Shown here piece by piece: positions 12,601-25,779 of a stretch of DNA of 64,000 nt. The stretch's first letter is position 1; every line of letters starts with the position of its first letter. Source of the stretch: Helicoverpa zea (lineage: Eukaryota; Arthropoda; Insecta; Lepidoptera; Noctuidae); contig NC_061456.1 of the NCBI RefSeq assembly GCF_022581195.2, positions 8,620,501 to 8,684,500 on the forward strand. The letters run 5' to 3'. Position numbers and translations under genes: made by a program. The notes under the pieces were generated by a model. That model saw only the letters and a program-made list of their open reading frames with translations, ran no database searches and was not told where the DNA came from.

Positions 12601-15600
12601 AACTAAAGCCTTGAGGCACGGTGTAATTGGATTATAGTGGTTGTTCGAGAACGTTTTCCAGTACGCAAGTATAACACTGTTGTATGTAACTGAATTTTGT
12701 GGTTGTCATTTTTGATTTATATGGTTACGATTTTTTTTTTATTATAAGGTAATATATCAGTAAAAAACTTAAAAGCTTTGAACTTATTGTGTCTTAAATA
12801 AAAGTTTGGTTTAGATTCCAGAGTTTATAAATATTATATTCCTGAACTTGTGCTAAAATCTGCATATTTATGCTAGTTTTCAGTAATAAGTTTATTCTGT
12901 TTATAAAACTTATTATTTCAGTATCATTGCAATACAAACTTAGATGATAATCAAGACGATTCTTAACCGAAATAGACTGGGTACGCTTCGTCACTGCGGA
13001 ATTAAGGCCGTCAATCACACAAATCTAATTTAGGCAGTCCGCATTCGCAGTACTAGGCGTTAATAAATCACAGAATATAAGTTTGTCGCCTTTTCGCGTC
13101 CACGATTATCCATTTTGTTAATTGAAGCGTCGGGGGTCACGCGAGTCCCCGATTACGGCATAACTAATGTAACCAGATGTCCTTGAAATGACGGGACAGT
13201 CCTTCCCAGTTATCCCAATGTACCCAAACTGGGAAGAGCAAAATGTTCCTATAGTTACGTCGGCTTTACCCTCATAAGGCCCGGTGAAGAAGGTAAGCTT
13301 GCGTAATGCTGAAATAATTTGGAGATTTCGTTTTCACTAGCGGTTACGATTGTGATGGACGCTGAAAGTTAAATTGTGGCCCAAGGGGTAAATTAATACA
13401 CTGTGTAAAAAAAAATCATATCGTTGGAAAATTCATTTGTGAATTCTGTAGCAGCTCGCAACGCGCCGTAAATTCGTAGGCAAACGCAGCAGATTGTTAC
13501 GTTTCGCAGTGTCCACAAATAAACCGAATGTTGAGCCGTTCTTCATTATTTATTTATTAAAATCGTCTGCAAATAGAATCGTATCTGCGTATCCGTCTGA
13601 CGATTAATTTTGTTTGTTTTAACAGAAATTAAATTGGTTTTTGTTCTCTTAGTTTTGTTTTGTGAGTGAAACTGTTGCGTGTCCCGCTGAACTTAAAACA
13701 TCTGGTCACGTGAATCGTAACTGCGTCTAGCAGGCCTAATTTGAGGGGTGCCGCTCACGAATTCATAATGATGGATGTCGATGGCCCAATCTGGGAGTGG
13801 TGAATTAAAATTAGTTGATATACTGTTAATTGGTGTTAAATAGGTTCATTTGCACTGAAATGAAACGAACCTTGTTCTATAATGGTTTTATTTGACATTG
13901 TGGATGTGCCTTCAAATAATTCATTTGGAAGTTTATAGACAAGAAAGGTATTTTAAAAGTAGGTACGTGGTATGACTTTTAGGTATGTCTGTGTATGAAA
14001 ATGATTTCCTGGAATTAGAAAAAAATCATGGTTATTTATTTGGTTCACTAAAAGTCTGATTACCACAACTTTTAATAACTAAGTAGCCCATCATTCACAG
14101 TAGGATAAAATCACACTTACCGTACTAACAACGACCATACCGTAGTTACTGTTGCAGTAACCCCAACATAATCAGAAACTATTCTATGTAGTGATCTGTT
14201 AGTTTAGTACGTGATAAAGTTGACTGCGACGTCAATGGTTCCGTGTCGACATCACCCTTGTGTTTATGTCTCTTATAATGCGGAGCGTTAATGCTACATC
14301 TTTTTATCACCTCGCTGTTGTTGGTGAGGGTTGAAACTTTGAAAATATTATTTAGGAACACAAAATTTCAGTTTTGCTTTGGAATTCTGGTTTTTGTAAC
14401 TAGAGAATTTATTGTCATGTTATTTTAAAAATTTTCACGTTTTTTTAGCAAACTATGTTCAAGTTATTTAATTCTCTTTCATGAATTTATGTTCAAGTTA
14501 TTGGTTTATTTATTAAGTAATAAACAAATTGTACTTTGTCTATGATGATTAATGTTTTATAGGTAGGTATTGGTCCGCGATTGCATATCTCTTAATAATA
14601 ATACATAATATTATTTTAACAACACAAAAAAATCACATGCCTTAAATAATTTGACTATATTGCTTTTGGGTTTACCACCATAATCCAAGTGAAACACAAG
14701 CAAGACTGACAAAATTACAAGCTCCCACAACAAGAGGCTTTATTATAATTCAGTCACTCGTGCGAATAGGTTAATCTCTGAGTTTCACGCACCATTGAGA
14801 TAATCCTTCAATTTCCACGTGCCTGATTGAGTACTTAGTTATATTATCCCACCTAGAACTTGGTAGCTATCATGGAGAACAAAATGACTAGTGGAGATGT
14901 CATAATTCTAAAAGCTGGTGTCGAGGGACGAGGAACGTTACTTTCTATGGAATTCGCCTGTTATTTTCAAAATAAAATCACCAATCAATCAAGACCATTC
15001 TTTGCCTGTTTTGGCAGATTGGTTTTGATTTGACAAGGACCCCGAACGCCTGGTTAGTTCTAGCAACTGATCACGCCTACCGTACGTTACTTGACCTACA
15101 AGAAGAGTCCAGACCCACCTGCCTTATGGCATCTCCACTATTTTTCGTTCCTCCGTGGTAGCTACTATATTGCTTATGGTGAGCTATCTCGGCCGAACCC
15201 ACCGAAGAAATCGTTTCTATTTTCTTGTTTCGAATTTCGAATCTGATGACGTCATCCGTTTTTTTTGTTTTGGGAATTCATACAAGGGTTTTATATAAGG
15301 AATTTAAAATTCAATTGCTTCAGTGTGCTCAAGTCCGATAAAAGCGCATCCACCATAGGACTGAATGAAAAATCAGGTTTCGTTTTTGGGGACGTAGTGC
15401 GTCAATAGATTGTAGCAACAATAAAATAAATTTTTGCCTTGCATGATTCTATGGTTATTTTTTAATTATTTGTGATGTCAATATATGTTTTTTTTTATTC
15501 CGTATCATTTTTTTAACCCCTTGTTTACCGTTTTTTTATATACTAAAAGTACTACTTTTTGTATATCCATTATGCTGGAATAATGCAATTTGGATCCTAT

Positions 15601-15643
15601 TATTTTGTTACTGGCCATAAAACAAAATTGTATTTTTATTTTA
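6618..15643. other. Nine kilobases of unassigned DNA
   Basis: I see no recognisable coding region, tRNA or family-level repeat in this long block. The best open frame is the 114-codon one at 10558-10902, listed separately. Locally higher-GC patches (7540-7700, 12370-12480, 13120-13160) carry no motif I know. Confidence 0.4.
10558..10902 (-). other. Unrecognised 114-codon open frame
   Basis: This is the longest open frame outside retrotransposon and LINE-derived sequence apart from one of 115 codons near 61448. The translation is rich in aromatic residues (for example GWTNDAYLICFQ and YNWYNVGACHKKYW) with no signal, domain or repeat I can name. There is no flanking splice-site pair or promoter I would trust. 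It may be chance, a fragment of an unfamiliar element, or an exon. Confidence 0.12.
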
Positions 15644-15645
15644 TA

Positions 15646-15868
15646 GTTCGGCCATTCAGAGAATGCGTTCCTGACACGTCGCGATTGAACTGACGACGTA
15701 ACTTTGCAATGGCGTTGCAGTTACGATAAAAATATTTTTGCTGGTTGTTTACCGTTTTAACAATTGAGGAGCATTAAAACAACATTATTATATCAATAAT
15801 CAATGAATGTTATTACGTCGTCAGTTCAATCGCGACGTGTCAGGAACGCATTCTCTGAATGGCCGAAC
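15646..15868 (+). mobile_element. 223-bp TIR MITE, copy 1
   Basis: The element begins GTTCGGCCATTCAGAGAATG and ends in its reverse complement, with inverted repeats of about 55 bp. TA flanks each side (15644-15645 and 15869-15870), consistent with a Tc1/mariner-type target duplication. The core includes 'ggagcattaaaacaacatta'. A second copy of the same length lies in opposite orientation at 52250-52472 and differs at about two positions. There is no coding capacity. Confidence 0.85.
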
Positions 15869-15886
15869 TATAAAATATATAAATGA

Positions 15887-15921
15887 ACACACAAAAAATG
15901 ACCTATTCATTTTTTGTGTGT
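15887..15921. repeat. Perfect 15-bp inverted repeat (hairpin)
   Basis: ACACACAAAAAATGA, a 5-nt loop (cctat), then its exact reverse complement. It sits 17 bp beyond the TA that closes the MITE. It could form a cruciform or an RNA hairpin; no function is shown. Confidence 0.8.
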
Positions 15922-18061
15922 ACTGCAAAGTGGCTCAATCTGAGTGGAATCATTTTTTTTTAAATTGTATTTTTATGTAAGTTGAGTAGGGGTTTTAGAT
16001 TTAAAAGGGAAAATAAATTTCTCTGAAAACATTAGATGCTGCTGTGGTGTTTTCAGTGGAAATAGGAAAATTAATGACTACATGAAAATGTTATCCCATG
16101 ATAAAATTTTCAGTTCTAGGAAATTTTATTAACGTATGAGTATGAGAGTTACAGTATTTATGTTTTGAGCTAGATATGGACCTACATTAGATTTTTTAAT
16201 CAAGAATACATGGTCAAAAAATTCTATACAAAAAAAACACGAAGTTGAAAATGCAAATAATTTCAAACTGAATCGGAACGAAATTAGCGATTTCTGTAAC
16301 GCCACGACCGGTGCGGGATCCCTCATGAATAAACCACCTGCCTCCACTCTTCATTCAATTTACGGAAATCACACTTAGTCCCAAATCTGTTTTGGGTATC
16401 AAACGTTTTTGATCCGCTCGCGCCCGCCGAGGCACCGCCATATAAGCAGATTAACAACAGCATGTTTGTGCTGGACCAACTCCAGCAACTTACACATATA
16501 TCGTAACAGAAAACGACCTCTTTAATCACCACGCTACATCCTTTTCATCCCCTCAACGTAGGAGGGAGACGGGCGATAATCCATCGTCGGTTAGGAGCAT
16601 GGTAGCCCATTGCCGGGCGTGCGGCATAGACTCAACGGACCGCAAATTTGTCGGAACTACCAATGAAATCGGATTACTTATAGAGTTCGTGGCAAGGGAG
16701 AGCTAACGAGCGAGAACACCATTACCAGCCGTCAGTGACGTCTTCAGACGCGAATTAGATTTGCCGTCAAACTCCGAAATATTGGTTGCGATCTTTGATA
16801 AATATTGACACCGCTAGTTGAAGCGCCGCCGAAGCGCCCCCAACGACTTTATAATGTACATGCTAACTTTGAATTGGGTTTTAACCTGCATTGTTTGCTG
16901 TTCACGGTATTACGAGGGAAACAATTATGATTTCAGTGGTTTGTTATTCAAGCATCCATTTGTATTGATATTCATTATTCTATCGTCTTTTGTTTTATTT
17001 GTAAAAACACGGAAAGTTCGTGGTTCCAGGACTATGTTACGAGGGTCAACTTGTGCGTTTATGTGTTAGTTGGTCAAATAATTATCACGAACATTTATCA
17101 CTTTCATATTGTTTTATGTCAGTTTGGATCATTTATCATGGCCCGAGTGGGTAACTGTGGGTCAAACACCGGACCGAGTTTCTGGGGCGGATAGAATACT
17201 GCGATAATACTTTATTATAGCTAATTGACGGCTCTGAGCGGACGTGCTATATTTAATCTCAATTTGTGCTTTATGATAAATCAATTGCTAGAACTAGTAA
17301 TACTTTGTATGCTACCTACATTATATAAAATAAGCCACGTAGAGCTCTCAGCTTGATGTTCAATAAGAACAGTCGCATTTTATCCCCATACCCATTACTG
17401 CGTTTCATTGAAAACTTTAATCTCCTTTATTCCCGTATATTTCAGAACTCTTTTATTTCTAGTTACTTTACGATTGTGCAGGGAATCCCATTATTTTTGC
17501 CGTTGCACTTGCAATCTTATGTCAACGATATAAATAGTATGATTCTAAGTGAAAATACTGCTTCAGTGTATAATGTAAGTTGGTTTTATTTTGTTTTATG
17601 CTGGCTATTTGAGATTCTTACGACTTGCAACCTCGTTAAGTGTATGCCTTTGAGAATCTTCCAGGATTTATAAATGGTTTTTTCATTGTTAAGCATGCTG
17701 GCTGATATACTTGTAAATTTAGGAACATTGTATTTTAGATATCAAATAAATTTTATAAATAACATTGCTTAATGTTTTTATTATTGAAACACCAATAGAA
17801 TTATATTAATTCTCTGCGTAATTGTTAACCCTACTCAAATAACCAAAACTTAATAATAATTACAAAATTGTTTTCTAAAGTGATTAACCAACAAACGTGT
17901 TAAAACTCCACAAAGATTTACACAAGATTAATAACAAATTATTCAACGCATGCACAAATTTCATTAACAACGCTCGATTCATATTTTATTCATGTCACAT
18001 CTTAATTAATAAGCGGGTAATAAGTGGATACATGATAGGATTTGTCGCAAGAAAAACCTTA
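15922..18061. other. Unassigned DNA
   Basis: No supported gene. A moderately GC-rich patch (about 16380-16820) and two short open frames at 16818-17069 and 17353-17673 show no known motif. Confidence 0.4.
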
Positions 18062-18063
18062 TA

Positions 18064-18379
18064 AAGATGAGTATAGACTACAACATTTTCTGGAGCATTT
18101 CTATGTAATGTAACGTTCGTGCGAATGCTCGGCGTTATGTTACGGGTAAATGCTCACAGCACAGGACCACGTGCGTCTTTCTCCTTCCGCGTCACCCCGC
18201 AACCAGGCATCGCCCACACTTGGCTCGACGAAATATGCAACGACCAATATGCTCGTTGGTTTGTAACAAACAGACGAGCGTGCTCGACGTTTTGTTCGTA
18301 AAAGGATGATACACTAGAACATCTCATAGAGCGGCTCGTTGTTCTGTTACAAGTAAATGTTGTAGTCTATACTCACCTT
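18064..18379. mobile_element. TIR MITE (316 bp)
   Basis: Left end AAGATGAGTATAGACTACAA and right end, read in reverse complement, AAGGTGAGTATAGACTACAA. The inverted repeat is about 25 bp with one mismatch. TA occurs on each side (18062-18063, 18380-18381), fitting a Tc1/mariner-type duplication. The interior has degenerate repeats of 'gctcgttg' and 'tgttac' words and no coding frame of note. Confidence 0.75.
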
Positions 18380-18381
18380 TA

Positions 18382-21300
18382 AAGGTAGAATATACCATTA
18401 ATAATGGAGCTACTCTCGACCTATTCTTTCCTGATTAATTATGGTAGCTCAGAAAGTCTTCTAATTTTCTTTAGTGGAGACTTGACGCTTCATTTATTGT
18501 TGATTAGTCAACTATCCGATTGAATGGATGACTACACCTCTGAAGGTTTAGCTGATAATTGCTTCCATGTGATTGGGCAGCGTGTATTAACCTGTTAACA
18601 CGTCGCCTGGGATTTGAATTGAATTAAGGAAATGGCTTTTGTGATATAAAACATTTCTTATATTGTGTGCAGGTATTTCTTTTTGTTGATCTTTCAGCTT
18701 TTATTTGGTAGTTAGTAGTAACTCTCTTTACAAAGATCTTGTTCTTACAGATTCTTTATATTTTTATGCTAACTACGAGCGTTTTCACTTCATGCATCAG
18801 AACAAATTGTATGACAAAAGCCTTTCTAGGAAAACCGACCACTCAACAATGTACGAATTTTTCAGTCCAGTCATTCCTGAGATTAACTCATTCAAACAGA
18901 TACAGATTGATCATTTGAATTGATCATTATATAGGTAAATAAGACCTAGAGGACCTACTCCAAAGATAAGCGTTGCCATAGTTACTATGACAGCAACATC
19001 TTAGGCCGGAGATGGGCAACGTTACAAGATATTTGCGGTCACCAACCGGAGATTTGGGAAGAGGTGAGTCTGATGGCATTGCCATAGGAAATGTTCAGGA
19101 CCCTACAATGGTCTGACAACTTGATAGATGTTCTGTTTTTATTCATGTATATTTTTTGTATTTCACATTTGTCAGCTAAATGAGTTTTGCTTAACCATGC
19201 TGAAAATGTGGCTAAGAGTGATCAAGTATGTATTTAAATGCATGTTCTTTTTTTTTTAAATAATTTTGCGTATTTTTTATGATTACTTATTGAGAAAGTG
19301 TGCTGAAGTAGATTATGTAAATGGACGGAAACAGATTTACGCCTATCACAATTACCTATGTTCGTTACTTTTATTTCTAGGTTAAACTGTGAAGTGTGTG
19401 TCCAGTAGTATCACTAATAGGGTTTTTCTCAAGTCTACGTAACAGGGTATCGTGTGAACACTCGTGACGCCATTCCTACGCAAACTGTAAGTCGTTCAAG
19501 TAGATAATTCTATTAGTAGTGCGTATCGTTTGTAATTTATACGTCATTCTTTAATTACGCAAGATATTCTTCTACAAGTCTTTTATATGGATTGCTTGGC
19601 ATTTTATAAGGAGGTCATCATTTTGAAACAAATTCGATTAATGTTAAGAACAATTAATTAAACATAATTTTGGATCCTTTTTATCTAAGCACAATTATTT
19701 AGATTTATCTCATAGCCATTCAAATGGCTTTAAGATTAATTTTGCAGCACAAAGGTATTTTAAAACTCCAACAAATCGAGCCATAATTTGATACAAGTGC
19801 CCGTTTGTGACAGCTCTACAAACATTTAATAACGGAATCACAAAATTAATTCAATAATGAGAACATAAACGGAAATGTTTCCTTTGTTTTCGTTTGAAAC
19901 TCTGAATAGTTTTATTCATAACATTTCTGGAACTAGTTTGAATTCAAAACATTGAAGACTTCGTTACCATGTGAGAAATTATGGAGATAAACTTGGATAA
20001 ACAGGTTAACTTATGTGGAGTTTCATGGAGTTTGTTACCATGATTCGAAATTAAAGGTCTTCGGCGTAATTGCGTGAGCTCTCACGATCCTCTGTTTTAT
20101 ACAGATCGTGTGTTTTGGCGAGCGATAGAAACGATGGAATTACGAAAGGCACACATTGACGTCACAAATCGCAAGAGCCTTTGTCAAAGTTCATAAAGCT
20201 GTCAATTTGTACCAGTTTTTATTATTAGTTTTTATCAACACTTTAGCTAACTGACATTCAATAAATATTGAGGTTGTTTAAGTTATAGTTCGTACGCCAA
20301 CATTTTCATATCAACAAACGCCATCTTCTATCAAATAACAATTCGCTCAAAGTGCAATAATAAACGTTCACATTGCAACAGACAATTGCATAGCAAACAG
20401 ATTTTAGTTCCGCCCTTTGTTAACGTTTGCCGCCATCTCAACCGCGCTGCGGTCAAACTCTCATAAATAATATAACCTTCGTAATATCATAAAATAAAGG
20501 CCATTCTAACTATAAGGGTTAGTAACATAGTCAAATGATTAGTACCACAATTTATGTGTGCCTTTTAGTACGGAGGAAGCGAAAACTATTTGTTATTATG
20601 AAACTGTATTAATTATATGATAGGTGAGACCCAGTATTATGTGTGATTTATGTTTTGATGTAATCAGTTCTTGGTATTTTGGCGATTTATACTGTTATGA
20701 GAGGTTGTTTGAGGGTTGTAGCGTTGAATTGAATTAAAATTGCCGTGGACTATAAAAATTTCGTTACATCGCACCTGTTTAGTTACACTTGTTTGTTTAC
20801 GTAGGAGTAAGCGGAGCTAGCCGATATGTAGTCGATCTCAATCTATCATTTTGTTCTATGAAGAAAATTGAGAGTACTTTTTCTTTTTGATTGGCTTTAT
20901 CATAACGTAATTCTATCAGGAACTGCTGAAAAGTCTAAAGCTGTATTTGGTTGGAAAGCGTTACTTGCAGTTCTCTTATTACCCTTCTTAAGACCGTAAA
21001 TTGTACTTTAGTTTAGCAATTAGGTAATATATTACACACTTGTAATACCTACCTGTATAATATAACTGGTTAACGAACATAAAATGTGTACCGCAGTGAT
21101 TCCCGTGAGGTCGCTGCGATATTGAACGCTCAATCTGGTGCATGGATCTTTAGCTACTGCAGACTTGTTTGTAGGTAAGTAATGTTATTTGGTAAGACTT
21201 TTTTCATAATCCTTTGTCACATATTTTCATCCATCATTGTTCATGCTCAAAACTTTCGTCGCAATATAATATTAAATTTTTCTCGTAAAACAGTTAAAAT

Positions 21301-24300
21301 CCAGCCCAAGCAAAGAACTTATCCTGAGAGCCTAAAATTCTATCACTTAATCTTTTACCATAACCAAAACAATTAATAAATAACTCTTCCTTCCCAAACC
21401 GCATTGAAATCTAATCAACATATCAAAGGGACCAGATATCTAAACACACAATCTCTTATTTAAATGTCCTAAGAACTTAATGAGTCCTATAAGTAATGGT
21501 AGCTGTCAACGCTAAGCTTTTCGGCATTAGCAAACGTTAACATCTTAATCTAGACGCGAACGTGGGCGTTTAGTTAAATTCTACTAATAAACTTGTGACG
21601 GATGAAGCCGCTTAGTACCTATATTATCTGGTTATTTATTTAGTAAATTCAATTAAACGTTTTAGAAGAAGATTAGTGGGGTTTTATTGTGATTAGAAAT
21701 TTTTGTTGGGGATTATGATTATGACTGTTATGTTAATCTTTATTCACAATTTTATTTAGCTATTTGACAGACCTTTTAGTACTACTTGTGTATCATGAGG
21801 TTTATATCTATTTTCAAATACAGGGTTAGAGGTCAACTAACCACCGACTAAATTCTTTGCCACTGACAAACAAGACAGCAAATCCCATTAGTACCGCGTC
21901 ATTTAGTTTCATTTCACAGAAATCAATGTTCAGTCCATATTTTGACATTTGCCTTGATTTATTTTTAAGCACAATAAACGAGCACTTCCGTGTCGGGGTG
22001 ACGGGCGACGCGGCGTAACACCGGTTAAATTTCCCAGCGGGGGCGACCGCATCCGACCGCCTCTGACTTGTAACACTTCTATTGGCTTTCCCCCTAAATA
22101 ATAGCACTTTTAATTCAAGGTTATTTTTTGAAAACCTGTTGATTTTGGGTATGTTACATGATCAGAAAAGCTGAATTTTTTTCTACATAATAATGTCTTA
22201 TCACCCTAAATGTAACAGCCAAGCAAATCAGTGAACAATAAAAGACTAAGACTAACTAAACTAATTGACCCAAAGGCAGGATACTAACTTGGACAAAGGC
22301 TAAGCTTTGCAATCCAGCGTGGCAATGCTGCCAGCCTTTTGGGCATGCTCCTCGTCGACAGCAATGAAGAGGATATTTTTGACGCGTTATATGAAAAAAT
22401 ATATTATAACCTCGATAAAATTCCTAAAAAAAGGTTTTATTTAAATGTCTAATATTAGCGAAAGTGTCAGAAATCACAAATATATATTAGGTATATTAAA
22501 TGAAAAAAAAATTTGCATCTCAGCAATGAGACGCTTTCGTAATAAAACAATCACCTACTCGAAATGTAGCAGGAAAAGTCCAAATTCCCTTCTAATCTCT
22601 ACTGTTTAAATATTAATTCATACTCACTTTACTCATATTAAGGAAAACACTCCCTTCCTGATTCTAGCAAGAGGAAAAAATATGTTACTTAGAAACAAAA
22701 ACAAAATAAGCAATTACAAATTATTAAATACAATGTCTTAGATGTTTCACAAGCTTTTGTTATTGTTTAATTTATTTAACGGTTCCAGTATCCTGAATAT
22801 TATTAATAATCAAGATGCTAGCCAGTTACCCTATAGTTGGTTGCCAGTTTTCTTAACAAAGCGAGAGTAGGTACTGGCCATATAAAGCTGGTCTACCACC
22901 TCATGTCACCCTATTTGCGATGCTGCTTTCAAATAATTAAAGTGAGTGGAAAAATATGGGCCATATAATTCTCGATTTTTGATGATGTTTGATGAAATAA
23001 AATTTAATGACAATAATATTTCATTATTTTATTAAAATCTGTCGGTATAAATAATGCCTATGTTGCAAAAACTACCAAAAATACCAAGCTCAAAATCAAA
23101 GCCTGCAAATCCAGGTACAATGACAACCGTACTTCAAACCCCGGGAGAAATGGCCACGGATCATCGATTCTAATGCAGACGCTACACATCACAGCCAGTT
23201 AATCATAATTTAACTACCAGCACGTATCAGGATATTCTAGTACAAATTCAAGTTTATTTCCCTAGTGGGGCAGTATGCCTGATATGCTCTGAGATATTGC
23301 ACTTGCAATCAAAAATTATATGCTTAACATTGGTATAAGATTAAGAATTGATGGTAAGTGTTACGTTAAACCTGCTTTAAGTGATTCAATATTTTGTTAG
23401 GTACTTAAAAGGTCCTAGAAATGCCTCACCGCTGATAACAATTTGCAGTTGAGTCATACATCGTGCATAAAATCAACCGTAACCTGTTATTTTCACTTCA
23501 TGCCTACCTTACAAGGCTCTGTTTCTCACAGGGTCCATACTGTATTGCAATAATTGTGGCATGGAGGCGAATTAGCCCTCTAATATTTTTTTTCACAAAC
23601 CCACAGCTACAATTTAAGTAACCAATAGACCCTACACAGCTAGGAAACAAAGATCTATTACGAGTATAATAAAATTTTATTACAAAGCAAAGCTTAGCTT
23701 AATAAAAACAACCTCTCCCCACCTAAGCATTTGTACATTCTCTATCAACTTCACAGCTTAATTGCGCACCTGGTTAACGAGCCATAAAAGTAATTAATGA
23801 ACACATGATTATATCGGTCACCATGTTCGAACACACGCAATGCACTAATGAACTAATTAATATGAACCTTACAGGTTTCCTGCAATAAAATGACGTTGTG
23901 ATTGTTCGTGGAAGTGATAAAACATGTGCTGTATGCCACCGGTTCTAAGCTGTTAAGTTGTAGGGAAATTAACTTACTGACCTCTTTCGTTTTTTGTTTA
24001 TTTTTGGTGATATTTGTTGTTCTGTGGGTAGTTTGTAGTCGAAATGGTGTGTCGCTAAATGACAATGTAATGATAAGGTGTTAAAAGGTCAGATAAAATA
24101 TTTTTAACTTCCGTACGGAATTAGTATTGTTACGAATTATTAAGTAGGTATGGTTATTTTAAAAATATAATAATTAGATACATATTTATAGGTAACTGTG
24201 GCAGAGAGTCATCTTTATAATTTTGTAAAGAACAAAAATGATCTCAATAAATAAATATGGATATTTATAATTATTCTATATAAAATAATTATTCTATTCA
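18382..24300. other. Unassigned DNA
   Basis: No supported gene or complete repeat. The only coding-like fragment seen is at 22305-22425. A GC-rich patch at about 21985-22075 lies within a 93-codon minus-strand frame (21826-22107) that I do not recognise. Confidence 0.4.
22305..22425 (+). pseudogene. Possible transposon-coding remnant
   Basis: One plus-strand frame reads AIQRGNAASLLGMLLVDS, then NEEDIFDALYEK, before ending. The 'QRGNAAS-LG' string feels like the tail of a lepidopteran transposable-element protein that I have met as a repeat, but I cannot name the family. There is no start, splice site or partner nearby. Confidence 0.25.
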
Positions 24301-24550
24301 CACAAAGCAGCCTGTAGTCTGGAAGTTGGTGATTGATTCACCCGTGCATCGGAGAGCACGTAAATGTCGGTCCTGCGCCTGATCTCTCTCCGGTCGTGTC
24401 GGATTGCCGTCCCATCGGGTTATGAGAGTGAAGGAATAGGGAGTGCACCTGTGTCTGCGCAAATGCTCGTGCACTATAATATGTCCTGCGCAGCTGGCTG
24501 ATCTCCTTAAATGAGAACAGCCGCCGTGGCCGAAATCGGCCGTGGACGCC
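24301..24550 (+). mobile_element. 5'-truncated SINE copy
   Basis: The body matches the full-length SINE at 56701-57064 from 'cacaaagcagcc' onward ('acccgtgcatcggagagcac', 'ctctccggtcgtgtcgga', 'ctgtgtctgcgcaaatgctc', 'tatgtcctgcgcagctggc') with few differences. The tRNA-like head is missing. The 3' part has the family's terminal hairpin (CGGCC GAAAT CGGCCG here). No clear target duplication is seen. Confidence 0.75.
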
Positions 24551-25124
24551 ATTAAACATAAATGTATAATATATCTTTAAAAGTATTTATTACTAGAATA
24601 ACGATTAATCAATCATTCGATAATTTTATTATATTTAAAATATAATGTCTTCATTTTTTTAATCGCTTACAAAGAAAAATATTTTTGTCTACTATTCTTT
24701 GAAATTGCAAGTTCTTTTGATAAAGCGTTTATAAAATTATTGTAAACTGATTTTATCTCGATTATTTTCCAACAGAAAATTCTTTGATGGTATAAAATTT
24801 TTCAGTGAATTCGTTTCAGAAAGTACTTATATGGCTGGAGGATTAAAACATTGATGCTGGGGTAACTGGAAATATGCGGGTGAACCTACTCTTCATTAAA
24901 TTCGACTTAAATGTGACCGGAGCTGTGGGCGCAGCTAGTTTAGAAACTCTTTGTGTTTCAGCATTTGTTCACATTCTAGCAATTTCATAGAAATTTTTAC
25001 ACATGTATTTTGAGTTTTAATAAAAAAAAACAATATTTCATTCATAAATCTACAGCTTATTCAAATATTTAAATAAAATGTTGTTATTGGGCAATGCAAC
25101 AGCAAGTGAGAACTTTTCACACAA
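24551..25124. other. Unassigned DNA with a possible Helitron-end relic
   Basis: Mostly nothing recognised. At about 24917-24938 'ggagctgtgggcgcagCTAG' resembles the hairpin plus CTAG end of lepidopteran Helitrons, followed by T. No matching 5' end is visible, so it is only a weak relic call. Confidence 0.3.
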
Positions 25125-25154
25125 TCCTTACTAATATTATAAATCGGAAAGTGA

Positions 25155-25181
25155 GTTTGTTTGTTTGTTTGTTTGTTTGTT
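25155..25181. repeat. (GTTT)n microsatellite in the Helitron
   Basis: About six to seven GTTT units lie near the 5' end. This is a variable position in related lepidopteran Helitrons. Confidence 0.85.
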
Positions 25182-25370
25182 CCACTTTCACGCCGTAACT
25201 ACTGAACCGATTGCTTTGAAATTTTGCAGACGTAAAGTTAGAAGTCCGGATTAAATAATAGGGTACTTTTTATCCCGAAAAAAATAGATATTCCCGAGGG
25301 AAAACAAAAATATTGTTTGCTTGATGGATGGATTGTAGATGGCGCTGTGTGTCGTTTAAAACAAGGTAAT

Positions 25371-25779
25371 ATATTGCAAACGAATATAAACATGTAAATT
25401 TAGAAGCTAAATGATACGATAATGAATCCCCGAAAATGAGGAATTCCCGAGGGATGATGTACAATTTGTTTAATCGTCTAAACTGTTTTTTTTTACATCT
25501 ACTTATATATTGCAAACGAATATGAACATATAAATTTAGAAGCTAAATGATACGATAATGAATCCTCGAAAATGAGGAATTCCCGAGGGATGATGTACAA
25601 TTTGTTTAATCGTCTAAACTGTTTTTTTTTTACATCTACTTATATATTGCAAACGAATATGAACATATAAATTTAGAAGCTAAATGATACGATAATGAAT
25701 CCTCGAAAATGAGGAATTCCCGAGGGATGACGTACAATTTGTTTTATCGTCTTAACTGTTTTTTTTTACATCTACTTAT
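25371..25779. repeat. Three-copy ~136-bp tandem repeat
   Basis: Each unit starts 'atattgcaaacgaatat' and ends near 'tttttttacatctactta'. Unit starts fall at 25371, 25507 and 25644. Units 2 and 3 are nearly identical to each other ('gaacatat', 'aatcctcg') and differ slightly from unit 1 ('aaacatgt', 'aatccccg'). The array lies entirely inside the Helitron. Confidence 0.9.

Noticed and set aside
17353..17673. 106-codon hydrophobic frame as a membrane-protein gene
   Set aside because: It is AT-rich, composed largely of F, L, I, S, N and Y as expected of chance translation of AT-rich DNA, and has no domain or splice context.
25155..25181. TTTG repeat as telomeric sequence
   Set aside because: Insect telomeres are TTAGG; this is a short microsatellite inside a Helitron.
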